A stretch of 13,421 nucleotides of DNA from Planctomycetota bacterium (GTDB taxonomy: Bacteria > Planctomycetota > Phycisphaerae > Phycisphaerales > SM1A02). The stretch covers positions 1 through 13,421 of the forward strand of contig QWPU01000045.1 in the NCBI GenBank assembly GCA_003671065.1. The letters are read 5' to 3'. The notes beneath the pieces were generated by a model. That model was not told where the DNA came from, did not search any database, and worked only from the letters and a program-made list of their open reading frames with translations. The translations under genes were made by a program, and so were the position numbers. Below are positions 6,652 through 13,421 of the stretch, one piece after another (position 1 is the stretch's first letter; each line of letters opens with the position of its first letter).

Positions 6652-7133
6652 GCGTGTGGGAGAACGATGAATCTGACGCGAACGCGCCGCGCGGTCGGGG
6701 CGAGTTCTCCATGCGCGCGCAACGGATGTTGGTGCGTGTGCTTCTCGCGTTGCGCGGTGAAGCGAAGCGTTCTCCCGATTCTGATCGTGATAATCGCTAC
6801 GACAGCCTTCGCGCTGAAGCGCTTGCTGATCGCATCATGCTTGAGTTTCCGCGACGCGTGCTTCCACTTGGGCTTGCGGCACTTGCAGCACTGGTGATCT
6901 TTTGCTCGCTTCCGTTGGTGCGCGACGCAATTGGGCAGGGTCCCGTGATCGTGGCGAACACCACGATGACCAACGCTGTTGAAAGTGGTCTGCGTCAACG
7001 CGGCTCCGAAATGAGTGATGGAATCGAAGCGCTCAAGGCGATCGTGGTTCCATTCACAAGCGACGACGCGCCGCTTGAAACCCCCGCGCCGATCCCACCA
7101 TTCGAAGCGACCGCACCGTTCAAGAGTTCCTGA
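6648..7133 (+). CDS. Small one-pass membrane protein, possible anti-sigma regulator
   Basis: The 161-residue product starts at GTG 6648, overlapping the sigma factor stop by 4 bp, with AGTGAGG about 8 bases upstream as ribosome binding site. A hydrophilic N-terminal part of about 68 residues, rich in Arg and Asp, precedes one clear membrane segment (about residues 70-90, LPLGLAALAALVIFCSLPLV). A Pro-rich tail of about 70 residues follows. An N-in topology by the positive-inside rule would put the first part in the cytoplasm, as in membrane anti-sigma factors. No HxxxCxxC zinc anti-sigma motif is seen, so that role rests only on position beside the sigma gene. Confidence 0.7.
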   Translation: MSVWENDESDANAPRGRGEFSMRAQRMLVRVLLALRGEAKRSPDSDRDNRYDSLRAEALADRIMLEFPRRVLPLGLAALAALVIFCSLPLVRDAIGQGPVIVANTTMTNAVESGLRQRGSEMSDGIEALKAIVVPFTSDDAPLETPAPIPPFEATAPFKSS

Positions 7134-8791
7134 TGCGGGCATCGACGCTAGCTTTCATGCTTGTTGCTGCATCGCTTGCAATAGCGATGAATGCGCGAGT
7201 ATGCGCCGACAACGCCGGCTTCGCGCTCGCGCCGAAATCATCTTCTATCGCCATTGACGCGCGAGGACTCTCAGCGCTGCTTGCGGCGGGAAACGCATCA
7301 AGTATTCGACCAGTGTTGGAAGCAGTTGCGGGACGCGACGCAGTCGTAACCTTTGACGCGCTTTCACGCCGATGCAACGAAGGCGCCGACACGATTGCAC
7401 ACGATGTCTTCTCTGGCCGCGTTGCGTTTTCATTGAGCACGGTGGAAGTCGCTGATGCGGTGAAACTCGCGCGCCAGGGTGAAGTTCGCGTTGAGACGCA
7501 GACGGTGTGGATGTTCGGCATCGAAGCCGACAACATGCGTTGCGAACGCGCGCTCACACTTCTTGGCGCAAAGTTTCGTTCGCCAGGTTGGTTTGATGCG
7601 GCTGCAGAGCACCTCATCATTCGTCGCGCGAGTGGATGGCTGCTCATCGCGCCGATGCCGCATGGTGAAGCGCTCCTCGAAGCGGCGTCGAAGCGCATCG
7701 CTGTTGAAGACGCATCAGTCAGTTTGCTCGGCGAAGCGCTCATGCAGCAACTCTTAGTGAGTGACGCGCCTGTGCGAATGTTTGTGAGGCATGAACATCC
7801 GATTGGCGGCGCAACATGCGTTGGGATTCGTGCGCGAACCGAGGGCGGCACGCGTGGTTTGCGTGCAGAGATTGATGGTGTGTACGACTCAGCACCCATC
7901 GGTCGCCAAGGTGAAGAGGCTGCGTTGGACCCGCATGTTGTAAGGGCGTTTGAAGATCGCGCGGTGATGGTGCTGTCGAATCCTTGCACGGGCGCGCTGT
8001 CGAAAGGCGACGCGTATTGGCTTGCACTCTTGCCCGAACTCGCGTCGGCGCCTGCGATGCGCGCGAATCTTTCGGGTGAACGCGTGATGCTTGTCGGTCA
8101 GTGCTCGAAGCATGTGATGCCCGCGATGGCTGTTGCTTGGCGCGTCGAAGATGCCGAGCAAGCGAAAGGCGATCAAGAGCAATTCATGCAGGGAATCATG
8201 TGCGGATTGACGCGGGCGAATGATGTCAAAGGTGATACGAAGAATGATGTGACGAGCGATACGAAGAGCGATGTGAAGGCTGCGGCTCCCGCGCTCGGTC
8301 AGTTCTTCGATCGCTATCTCGGCAAACCATTCAAACTGAGCGATGCCGTGCTCTGTTGGGAAACCGTCGCAACACCTTGCGGTGGTTGGCAGGTGTATGC
8401 GAATGATCCTGAGTGGCTCACCGATGTTTCGGCACGACTCACGACATCGTCATGCATTGAAGGCGAACGCCCCAACGCATGCGGACTCGGCTTCTGTGAT
8501 GGACCGCGCGCTGCAACGCTGTTGCGTCGTTGGCGTCCGTTCGCCAGCGATACATCACCGGCAGACATGCACAACCGCGTGCTTCACGGAATTCACGCGA
8601 TCGCCAACATGATGGAACAACTCGGGCGCGTGCGCTTCCAGTATGACGCGCCGTGCGCTGGGTGTATCCACGCAGTGATCGACTTTGAACCGCTTGGAAC
8701 ACTTGAGCCTTCGCGAGCAGCACTTGAGCCTTCGCGAGAAACACTTGAGCCTTCGCGAGGAACATTCGACCGCGCTGCGGGAGTGCGCTGA
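7133..8791 (+). CDS. Large Cys-rich exported protein of unknown family
   Basis: The 552-residue product begins with a signal peptide: hydrophobic LAFMLVAASLAIAM and a plausible cleavage after RVCA near residue 25. The mature part has 13 cysteines, including CGLGFC and CAGC pairs near its C-terminal half, consistent with disulfides in the cell envelope. I recognise no domain. Two low-complexity parts stand out: an Asp/Thr/Lys linker of 8-residue units at residues 364-382, and three heptads of the type xLEPSRx at 523-543. The ATG overlaps the preceding stop (TGATG), suggesting coupled translation with the membrane protein and sigma factor. The C-terminal heptads come from a 21-bp DNA repeat and may be dispensable. 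Confidence 0.75.
   Translation: MRASTLAFMLVAASLAIAMNARVCADNAGFALAPKSSSIAIDARGLSALLAAGNASSIRPVLEAVAGRDAVVTFDALSRRCNEGADTIAHDVFSGRVAFSLSTVEVADAVKLARQGEVRVETQTVWMFGIEADNMRCERALTLLGAKFRSPGWFDAAAEHLIIRRASGWLLIAPMPHGEALLEAASKRIAVEDASVSLLGEALMQQLLVSDAPVRMFVRHEHPIGGATCVGIRARTEGGTRGLRAEIDGVYDSAPIGRQGEEAALDPHVVRAFEDRAVMVLSNPCTGALSKGDAYWLALLPELASAPAMRANLSGERVMLVGQCSKHVMPAMAVAWRVEDAEQAKGDQEQFMQGIMCGLTRANDVKGDTKNDVTSDTKSDVKAAAPALGQFFDRYLGKPFKLSDAVLCWETVATPCGGWQVYANDPEWLTDVSARLTTSSCIEGERPNACGLGFCDGPRAATLLRRWRPFASDTSPADMHNRVLHGIHAIANMMEQLGRVRFQYDAPCAGCIHAVIDFEPLGTLEPSRAALEPSRETLEPSRGTFDRAAGVR
8222..8278 (+). repeat. 24-bp tandem repeat encoding an Asp/Thr/Lys linker
   Basis: Units at 8222-8245 and 8246-8269 plus a partial unit 8270-8278 encode DVKGDTKN, DVTSDTKS and DVK. 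The copies are diverged at the DNA level. The period is a multiple of three, so copy number can change without a frameshift. The linker sits between two cysteine-containing parts of the exported protein. Confidence 0.75.
8699..8761 (+). repeat. 21-bp tandem repeat, three near-perfect copies
   Basis: CACTTGAGCCTTCGCGAG begins at 8700, 8721 and 8742, giving a 21-bp period with only two or three variable bases per unit. In the frame of the exported protein it encodes xLEPSRx heptads. In the tilS frame it would read HLSLREx heptads, and that frame is open, but tilS starts later at 8820. It lies at the extreme 3' end of the gene. Confidence 0.9.
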
Positions 8792-8819
8792 AGTGCAAGA
8801 GCAGGTGGAGACACGCGAA

Positions 8820-9839
8820 ATGCCGTGTTTTCCGCCGCGCGCAGAACTTTTGTTGCGCGCGTCAAGGCATCCGCTTGCAGCGCTGATGCGTGACGCGCTC
8901 GATGCGTGTGGCGTCGCAACGGACGAAACGCTGTTGTTGCTGATCAGCGGTGGAGGAGATTCGATGGCGATGCTGCTGCTGGCTGCGGCAGTGCGTGAGC
9001 GGACGGATCCGACGCTTGCTTCTCTCGCGTCTTTGACGATTGACTTCGGACTTCGAGCTGAAGCGCGTGCTGAATGTGAACGCGCTGTGACTTTCGCTCG
9101 TCATCTTGGACTCACGCGCGTGGAGTCACTGTGCGTGGAGTTGCCGACGCAGGGAAACACGCTCGAAAATGCGCGCGATGCGAGACTTGCAGCTGCGTGC
9201 GCTTCATGCATCCGATTGGACTGCACGCGCGTCGTGCTCGCGCATCAAGCCGATGATCGTGCTGAGAGCGTGTTGCTCGCGCTGAGTCGAGGCGTGGCGA
9301 TTGAGAGCCTCGCGCGATTGCTTCCAGCGCGGCAGTTTGTTGATGATGTGGGCGGTGGGCATGTGGAACTCCTGCGACCGTTGCTCAATGCACGACGAAC
9401 GCAGTTGCGTGATTTCTTGGCGGAACTCGGCGTCGCGTGGTGCGATGACCCATCGAACGCGCGTCGAACGCGTGGCGCACTTCGCTCGAATCCTGCGACG
9501 GCGCAGTTGATTGAGTCGATCGCGGCCTCAACGGGTGAACTCTGCGAGGACGCAGCTGCGTTGTTGTCGTTGCGCGACTCGATCATTGACGAAGTCCTCC
9601 GTGAAGACGCGACATCAATCACGCGTGAGCGCATGGATCAACAACACATCGCGGTGCGTGGCGCGTTACTCGTGCAACTTGTGCGTGCTTGCGGCGGCGA
9701 GATCGCGCGCGTCGCCGTCCACGAAGCGCTCACACATCTTGCGAATGGTCTTCGCACGCCGAAATCATTCGCGTGTAGTCGCGGCGTCACGCTTGAGATC
9801 GATGTGCGCTCGATCCGCGCAGTCAAACGCGTCAAGTGA
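8820..9839 (+). CDS. tilS: tRNA(Ile)-lysidine synthase
   Basis: ATP-dependent enzyme that modifies C34 of the CAU-anticodon tRNA(Ile) to lysidine so that it reads AUA. The 339-residue product has the PP-loop SGGGDS at residues 43-48 and AHQADDRAESVLLALSRG from about 141, both diagnostic. LLRPLLNARRTQLRDFL and WCDDPSN follow, as in the family. The motif after DDPSN (usually RNxxRH) reads RRTRGALRSN here, a modest deviation. It is shorter than long proteobacterial forms (about 430) and has a reduced C-terminal part. ATG 8820 has GGAG at 8807-8810. It follows the exported-protein gene by 28 bp and may be read from the same transcript, and it ends 4 bp before a convergent gene. Confidence 0.9.
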   Translation: MPCFPPRAELLLRASRHPLAALMRDALDACGVATDETLLLLISGGGDSMAMLLLAAAVRERTDPTLASLASLTIDFGLRAEARAECERAVTFARHLGLTRVESLCVELPTQGNTLENARDARLAAACASCIRLDCTRVVLAHQADDRAESVLLALSRGVAIESLARLLPARQFVDDVGGGHVELLRPLLNARRTQLRDFLAELGVAWCDDPSNARRTRGALRSNPATAQLIESIAASTGELCEDAAALLSLRDSIIDEVLREDATSITRERMDQQHIAVRGALLVQLVRACGGEIARVAVHEALTHLANGLRTPKSFACSRGVTLEIDVRSIRAVKRVK

Positions 9840-9843
9840 GCGA

Positions 9844-10809
9844 TCATTCAGATCCGAAACAATCGCCCTTGTAGCGATCGGCGACGCAGGTGATGACGCC
9901 GTGTTCAATCTTGAGCACCGTCGGCGGCGCGATGAGCCAGTTAGGTCCTGGTGGCAGCATCAAGAGCGTGCAGTTCGCGCATTCAATCGAGAGCGGTTCG
10001 TCACCCGTACTCACGCTAGGTTTCATGCTTTCAGCCGCAGGAATCTCGACGGCGATCACGATTTCCATACGAGGCAGCGCGAAGTGCTCACGAATCAATG
10101 TGTGGCAAGTTTCGCAGTCAGGATTGTAAAACACGATGAACGCTGGATCGCCTCCGATGACTTCACCGAGCATGGGCAAGTAGCCAAGCAACGGCGTGTC
10201 GCTGAGCGCGCGACCGAGAAACTCGTGCATGTCGAGGTCGATCGTGATCGGCGTGGTGGAGGCAGTCTTCGATGGCGTTGCATCGTGCGTGTGACCCTCA
10301 TGCGTATGTCCTGCATCAGCCAGCGCATCACTCGACGCGAAGCTTGCGCTTGATGCGATTCGTCCAACGCCAGTGAGCGCAACAATTGCAAGCGCCGCGC
10401 TCCACGCTGGCGAAAGTCCTCGTCGAGGTGAACCAACAACGGGCGTCGAGCGCGCGGCGCGTTCAAGCAATCCCGCAGAAAGCACGAGTGCGATCACGGA
10501 CCACATCATGCCGCCTTCGCGCATAGCGCGTGAGACGCACGCAAGCGCAATGAAAGTCATGGCAGCTGCAACGAACAGCGCGAAGAAGCGTCGCCCCACG
10601 CACAGCACCGCGGCGGCGGCGGCAAACTCAATCCCAACAACGAGTCGCGCCGCGACTGCTTCGTCATAACCAAACAAAGCACGCAGCGCGAGCGCGAGCG
10701 GCGCAGGGACTGACGCAACTCCCCAACTGAGTTGCAGAAATGCGCACGCGCACAACAGCAGTGCAAGCGCGGTTGAAACGATTCGAGGATGCGTGAAGCG
10801 TGAGTTCAT
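9844..10809 (-). CDS. Membrane protein with one double-CxxC thioredoxin-like module
   Basis: The 321-residue product has four or five hydrophobic segments at about residues 11-31, 55-71, 76-93, 99-115 and 136-152. A His-rich linker (HTHEGHTH, 168-175) follows, then a soluble C-terminal module of about 130 residues. The module has IVFYNPDCETC (Cys 232 and 235), then IECANC (277 and 280), and ends with PPTVLKIEHGVITC. Strand-CxxC followed by a late Pro-x-Val strand is what a thioredoxin fold shows. The module is homologous by eye to both modules of the upstream neighbour. Redox work at the outer face of the membrane is inferred. The GCGCFG motif of the neighbour's membrane part is missing here. 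The start at 10809 lies 31 bp after the neighbour's stop. Confidence 0.7.
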   Translation of the reverse strand: MNSRFTHPRIVSTALALLLCACAFLQLSWGVASVPAPLALALRALFGYDEAVAARLVVGIEFAAAAAVLCVGRRFFALFVAAAMTFIALACVSRAMREGGMMWSVIALVLSAGLLERAARSTPVVGSPRRGLSPAWSAALAIVALTGVGRIASSASFASSDALADAGHTHEGHTHDATPSKTASTTPITIDLDMHEFLGRALSDTPLLGYLPMLGEVIGGDPAFIVFYNPDCETCHTLIREHFALPRMEIVIAVEIPAAESMKPSVSTGDEPLSIECANCTLLMLPPGPNWLIAPPTVLKIEHGVITCVADRYKGDCFGSE

Positions 10810-10840
10810 TCAGGTCGTTCTCAGGAGTTGCGTGCGACTC

Positions 10841-12493
10841 TCAAGGCGTGTTGAATTTCAAACACGCTTCGAGTGCGGTCATGTCTTCCACATCTTCGAC
10901 GACGCACTCAATGATTCCATTGTTGATCGCAAGCACGACAGGCGTGCCGATCACATAGTTGGGACCTTTGATCATCGAGAGTTTCGAGCAAGCATCGCAC
11001 GGATTAGGCATGCTCGCTGCAGGATCTGCATCGGGGATCGCGACGGTAAGCGTTGGAAACTTGAGTGCGCCGCTGAAGTAGGTCATGAGCAAATCGTTGC
11101 AGTGATCGCAATCTTCTCTATAGAACACAACGATCCAGCGACCTTCAAGAAACTTCGGCGGGAGCTTATTCTCAATCAGCAGCGCGAAAGGAAGATCAGC
11201 GAGCGGTTTACCAACAGTACCTGAGAACTCCGCCACATAGAACGAGCTGAGTTTCGCCGGTGGTCCAGGCCATGCAGCGGTCGTCGCCGTAGTTGGCGGC
11301 GTGACCACTGGAGTTGCAGGGTCAGTAGGCGCTGCGGTCGTCGACTTCACGGGCTCACCAAACACCGACGCATATTCCGCCGCGTTACTGCGATCAACAC
11401 ACACGCCGCTCACGATGCCATCTTTCATGCGCACAATCACAGGAGTCTTGAACACATAGTCAGGACTCTTGCCTTTGCCCGTTTCACCAGCGCGCACTCG
11501 ATAGAGCATGCGTTCTTCGCAACCAATGCAGGGCATGCCAATGTGCGGACCGCGACTATCGGGAACGGTGACTTTCAGCACGCGTTCTTTGCGAGCGACA
11601 GCGAAGTTGCCACGAAACATCGATTGGCAATCTTCACAATCTGGACGCGAGAACACGACGAGCCAGTCGCCGCGTTCAAGATCAGCGGGCATCGTGCCTT
11701 CGATCGCGCGCGCAAGTTTCTGATCACGCAGCGGTTGACCGATCCAATCTTTCCAGCGAGGAAAATAGGTCTTTTCGTACTTCGCTGGCGCGCTTGGCCA
11801 TGGACCAGTGATCACCGCCGGTTTGGTGACGAGTTCGGGATTCGTCGCGTCAGATCCTCCGCTTGGATTCGTGTTGGGATCCTTCACCACTTCAGTCGGT
11901 GTTGGCGTGGTGGTCATCTCAGGTTCACGAATTGCAAAGATCGCAATCATGCCGATGGCAAGTGTGGCGGCCACTGGAGTTGCTGTGCCTTCACGCTGAC
12001 GGCTCACCAAGAAGAACGCGCTCGCCAACAGCGCGCCATCAACAAGAAACATAACGCTCGCAGGCATTCCTGCCGAACCGAAGCAGCCGCAACCCGTGGT
12101 GACAGCTTTCACAATGCCGTCACTCATCGCGGTGGTGATCATCGCGTAGAGCAAGATCGCGCAAAAGAAACCGAGCGTTGTGATGGCGAGCACGCGTGCG
12201 TATCGAGCCGAAAGCAGAATCGCAAGCGCGAGAAAAATCTCAACACCGATGATCGATCGCAATGACCATGACATGAAGACTGACGGATCGACTGCGATGC
12301 GCGTCATCACAAAACGCAGCACATCCAAGATTACTCCAGGTAAGAGATTCGGATTGAATTCGGTCGCCTTGATGAACGCGCCGTAGCCGATCCATCCTGC
12401 GACGCCACCGTGAAGGAGCATCAAGCCGAGAAGTTGGATCGCGGTGCGAGGCGCGAGTGACGCAGTTGACGCGGGGGAAGGCGAAGTGCTCAT
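10841..12493 (-). CDS. MauE/DoxX-like membrane protein fused to two double-CxxC thioredoxin-like modules
   Basis: The 550-residue product has about five hydrophobic segments (18-40, 77-95, 100-123, 144-164, 174-188). The GCGCFG motif at 134-139 between two of them is characteristic of MauE-like redox-associated membrane proteins. A Thr/Pro linker leads to module 1 (about 230-368; VVFSRPDCEDC with Cys 286/289, MPCIGC with Cys 322/325). A second Thr/Pro linker leads to module 2 (about 407-535; VVFYREDCDHC with Cys 462/465, NPCDAC with Cys 499/502). Each module ends with a TPVxxxxxxGIxxxxCV-type strand. A role passing electrons or disulfides across the membrane is inferred from family knowledge. 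I start at ATG 12493; the frame is open to 12664 but has no domain there, and no ribosome binding site is obvious. Confidence 0.75.
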   Translation of the reverse strand: MSTSPSPASTASLAPRTAIQLLGLMLLHGGVAGWIGYGAFIKATEFNPNLLPGVILDVLRFVMTRIAVDPSVFMSWSLRSIIGVEIFLALAILLSARYARVLAITTLGFFCAILLYAMITTAMSDGIVKAVTTGCGCFGSAGMPASVMFLVDGALLASAFFLVSRQREGTATPVAATLAIGMIAIFAIREPEMTTTPTPTEVVKDPNTNPSGGSDATNPELVTKPAVITGPWPSAPAKYEKTYFPRWKDWIGQPLRDQKLARAIEGTMPADLERGDWLVVFSRPDCEDCQSMFRGNFAVARKERVLKVTVPDSRGPHIGMPCIGCEERMLYRVRAGETGKGKSPDYVFKTPVIVRMKDGIVSGVCVDRSNAAEYASVFGEPVKSTTAAPTDPATPVVTPPTTATTAAWPGPPAKLSSFYVAEFSGTVGKPLADLPFALLIENKLPPKFLEGRWIVVFYREDCDHCNDLLMTYFSGALKFPTLTVAIPDADPAASMPNPCDACSKLSMIKGPNYVIGTPVVLAINNGIIECVVEDVEDMTALEACLKFNTP

Positions 12494-12662
12494 AGTGGGA
12501 AGCGTGGAGGTCTGCGGAGAAGATAGGATTCTACGGACAGAGCGCGGTGAGGTTGTACATCGGTCGATCACACGGATGAAGTTGTGCAACTCTTTCGAAA
12601 TCACAACCGTTTCGGGTACAACTCGGGGTTCCTTCGCGCGTCCGATCACGAGTGGTGCTCCC
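12494..12662. other. Divergent intergenic region with GTTGTNC-type half-sites
   Basis: The 169-bp gap separates the membrane redox gene (-) and the SRPBCC/epimerase gene (+). GTTGTAC (12552-12558) and its complement GTACAAC (12616-12622) flank a central dyad AGTTG-TG-CAACT (12579-12590) and CACAAC (12602-12607). Such a cluster could be an operator for a dimeric regulator. No clear -35/-10 pair is seen on either strand. Confidence 0.35.
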
Positions 12663-13421
12663 ATGTTTGCTCCTCACCCAATGACTGGTCTCTGCTCGTT
12701 TCATCGGTCCTCCCGATGCAGCGCGAGCGCGCAAGAACTCGGCGAATGGCACTTTCAAAGTGGCGCAATTCAGCGATTGCTTCCGCCATGGATGGGCGTG
12801 AGTGTCGAGCGGGAGGCGAATCCGTTGGAAGACGGCGCTCGCGCGGAGATCACGATTCGATTTGGACTTCTCGCGCTGCGAATGACGGCGCGTCATAGTG
12901 AAGTGGTGCGGCCGAGGCAGTTTGTGGACACGCAAGAGCGGGGGCCCTTTGCGTCGTGGCGGCATACGCATCGATTTCTTCCATCGAAAGATGGCGGCAG
13001 TTCGATCGAAGACTCGATTCGGTTTGATCCGAAGGGCGGGATGTTCGCGCGACTCCTGATTGAGCCGTTCATGCAACGTTCGCTCGCGCGGCAATTCGCG
13101 TTTCGTCATGTGCGCGTGCGCGAAGATCTTCGCCGTCATGCGGAATTCAATGCGCGATTCGGCGTGCAAGCGTTGCGCATTGGCGTGACTGGCGCGAGTG
13201 GCGTTGTCGGCACGCAGCTCTGCGCGTTTCTTTCGACTGGTGGTCACAGTGTTGTGCGTTTTACGCGGAGTGCGCCGCGTAACTCGAGTGAACGACAGTG
13301 GAATCCGTTGGACGCGGAACATGGTGTTGATGCGAAATCGATCGAAGATCTTGATGTCATTATTCATCTTGCGGGCGAATCAATTGCTGCGGGTCGTTGG
13401 ACGCCAGCGCGCAAGCGTCGG
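12663..13421 (+). CDS. SRPBCC domain fused to TIGR01777-type NAD(P)-binding epimerase (5' part)
   Basis: The 253 codons in the window are open to the last base, so the gene continues beyond it. Residues about 10-165 resemble the SRPBCC (START-like) domain found in front of some TIGR01777 proteins: GEWHFQSGAIQRLLPPW, RQFVDTQERGPFASWRHTH, FAFRHVRVREDLRRHAEF. The Rossmann domain starts with RIGVTGASGVVG (GxxGxxG at 174-180) and reaches IIHLAGESIAAGRWTPARK at the window edge, which is diagnostic for TIGR01777/YfcH-type sugar-nucleotide epimerase-like proteins. Their substrate is not established. ATG 12663 is the first usable start; ATG 12681 is an alternative, and neither has a good ribosome binding site. 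It is divergent from the redox gene at 12493. Confidence 0.85.
   Translation, partial: MFAPHPMTGLCSFHRSSRCSASAQELGEWHFQSGAIQRLLPPWMGVSVEREANPLEDGARAEITIRFGLLALRMTARHSEVVRPRQFVDTQERGPFASWRHTHRFLPSKDGGSSIEDSIRFDPKGGMFARLLIEPFMQRSLARQFAFRHVRVREDLRRHAEFNARFGVQALRIGVTGASGVVGTQLCAFLSTGGHSVVRFTRSAPRNSSERQWNPLDAEHGVDAKSIEDLDVIIHLAGESIAAGRWTPARKRR

Noticed and set aside
7120..7989. 289-residue minus-strand reading frame
   Set aside because: Ser/Ala/Arg-rich antisense shadow of the exported protein gene, with no recognisable domain.
8699..8761. CRISPR-like repeat array
   Set aside because: The 21-bp units are contiguous without spacers and lie inside a coding region.
8685..8819. Longer TilS with HLSLREx heptads starting at TTG 8685
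   Set aside because: TTG start without a convincing site, repeat-derived sequence, overlap with the upstream gene, and a good ribosome binding site before ATG 8820.
9511..10353. 280-residue plus-strand reading frame crossing the tilS end
   Set aside because: It is out of frame with tilS and antisense to the redox membrane gene; composition is Arg/Ser-rich without motifs.
12531..13367. 278-residue minus-strand reading frame
   Set aside because: It is the antisense shadow of the SRPBCC/epimerase gene; Arg/His-rich with no domain.

Overview
The window looks like chromosomal DNA from a planctomycete-like bacterium, possibly Phycisphaerae. It is GC-rich and densely packed, with short gaps, ATGA/GTGA/TGATG start-stop overlaps, two ECF-type sigma factors and several exported proteins of unrecognised family. 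It also has an SRPBCC domain joined to a TIGR01777-type epimerase, and membrane proteins carrying thioredoxin-like modules. The phylum is an inference from gene content; no rRNA or tRNA gene is present to confirm it. I see no insertion sequence, phage, plasmid or CRISPR structure.

Layout, left to right. (1) 16-711 (-) is an ECF-type sigma factor, divergent across a 297-bp gap from 1009-1671 (+), a NarL/FixJ-type response regulator. The regulator is coupled by a 4-bp overlap to 1668-2489 (+), an RluA-family pseudouridine synthase. (2) 3090-4028 (-) is an amidohydrolase-fold protein that has lost every expected metal ligand. It is coupled by ATGA to 2410-3093 (-), a lipoprotein, whose 3' end overlaps the pseudouridine synthase gene by 80 bp. 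(3) 4094-4855 (+) is a MenG/UbiE methyltransferase. (4) 4856-5119 is a structured intergenic region with three successive hairpins that each present an AGGAU-type loop, the last followed by a T tract. It is a candidate small RNA or leader RNA. (5) 5120-5893 (+) encodes a B12-binding-like protein without the axial-histidine motif. (6) 6070-8791 (+) is a coupled cluster: ECF sigma factor, one-pass membrane protein and a large Cys-rich exported protein. It is followed by tilS (8820-9839). (7) 9844-12493 (-) holds two neighbouring membrane proteins with one and two copies of the same double-CxxC thioredoxin-like module. The two-module protein also has a MauE/DoxX-like membrane domain with a GCGCFG motif. 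(8) 12663-13421 (+) is the start of an SRPBCC/epimerase fusion that runs off the window.

How they may work together. Housekeeping functions (tRNA lysidine synthesis, quinone methylation, RNA pseudouridylation) are interleaved with lineage-specific envelope functions. The sigma factor at 6070 probably controls or is controlled by the membrane and exported proteins translated from the same message. The double-CxxC proteins look like an envelope disulfide or electron-transfer system; the Cys-rich exported protein nearby could be a client, but only proximity supports that. The two most unusual items are the AGGAU-loop hairpin cluster, which resembles a CsrA/Rsm-type binding RNA, and the thrice-repeated double-CxxC module.
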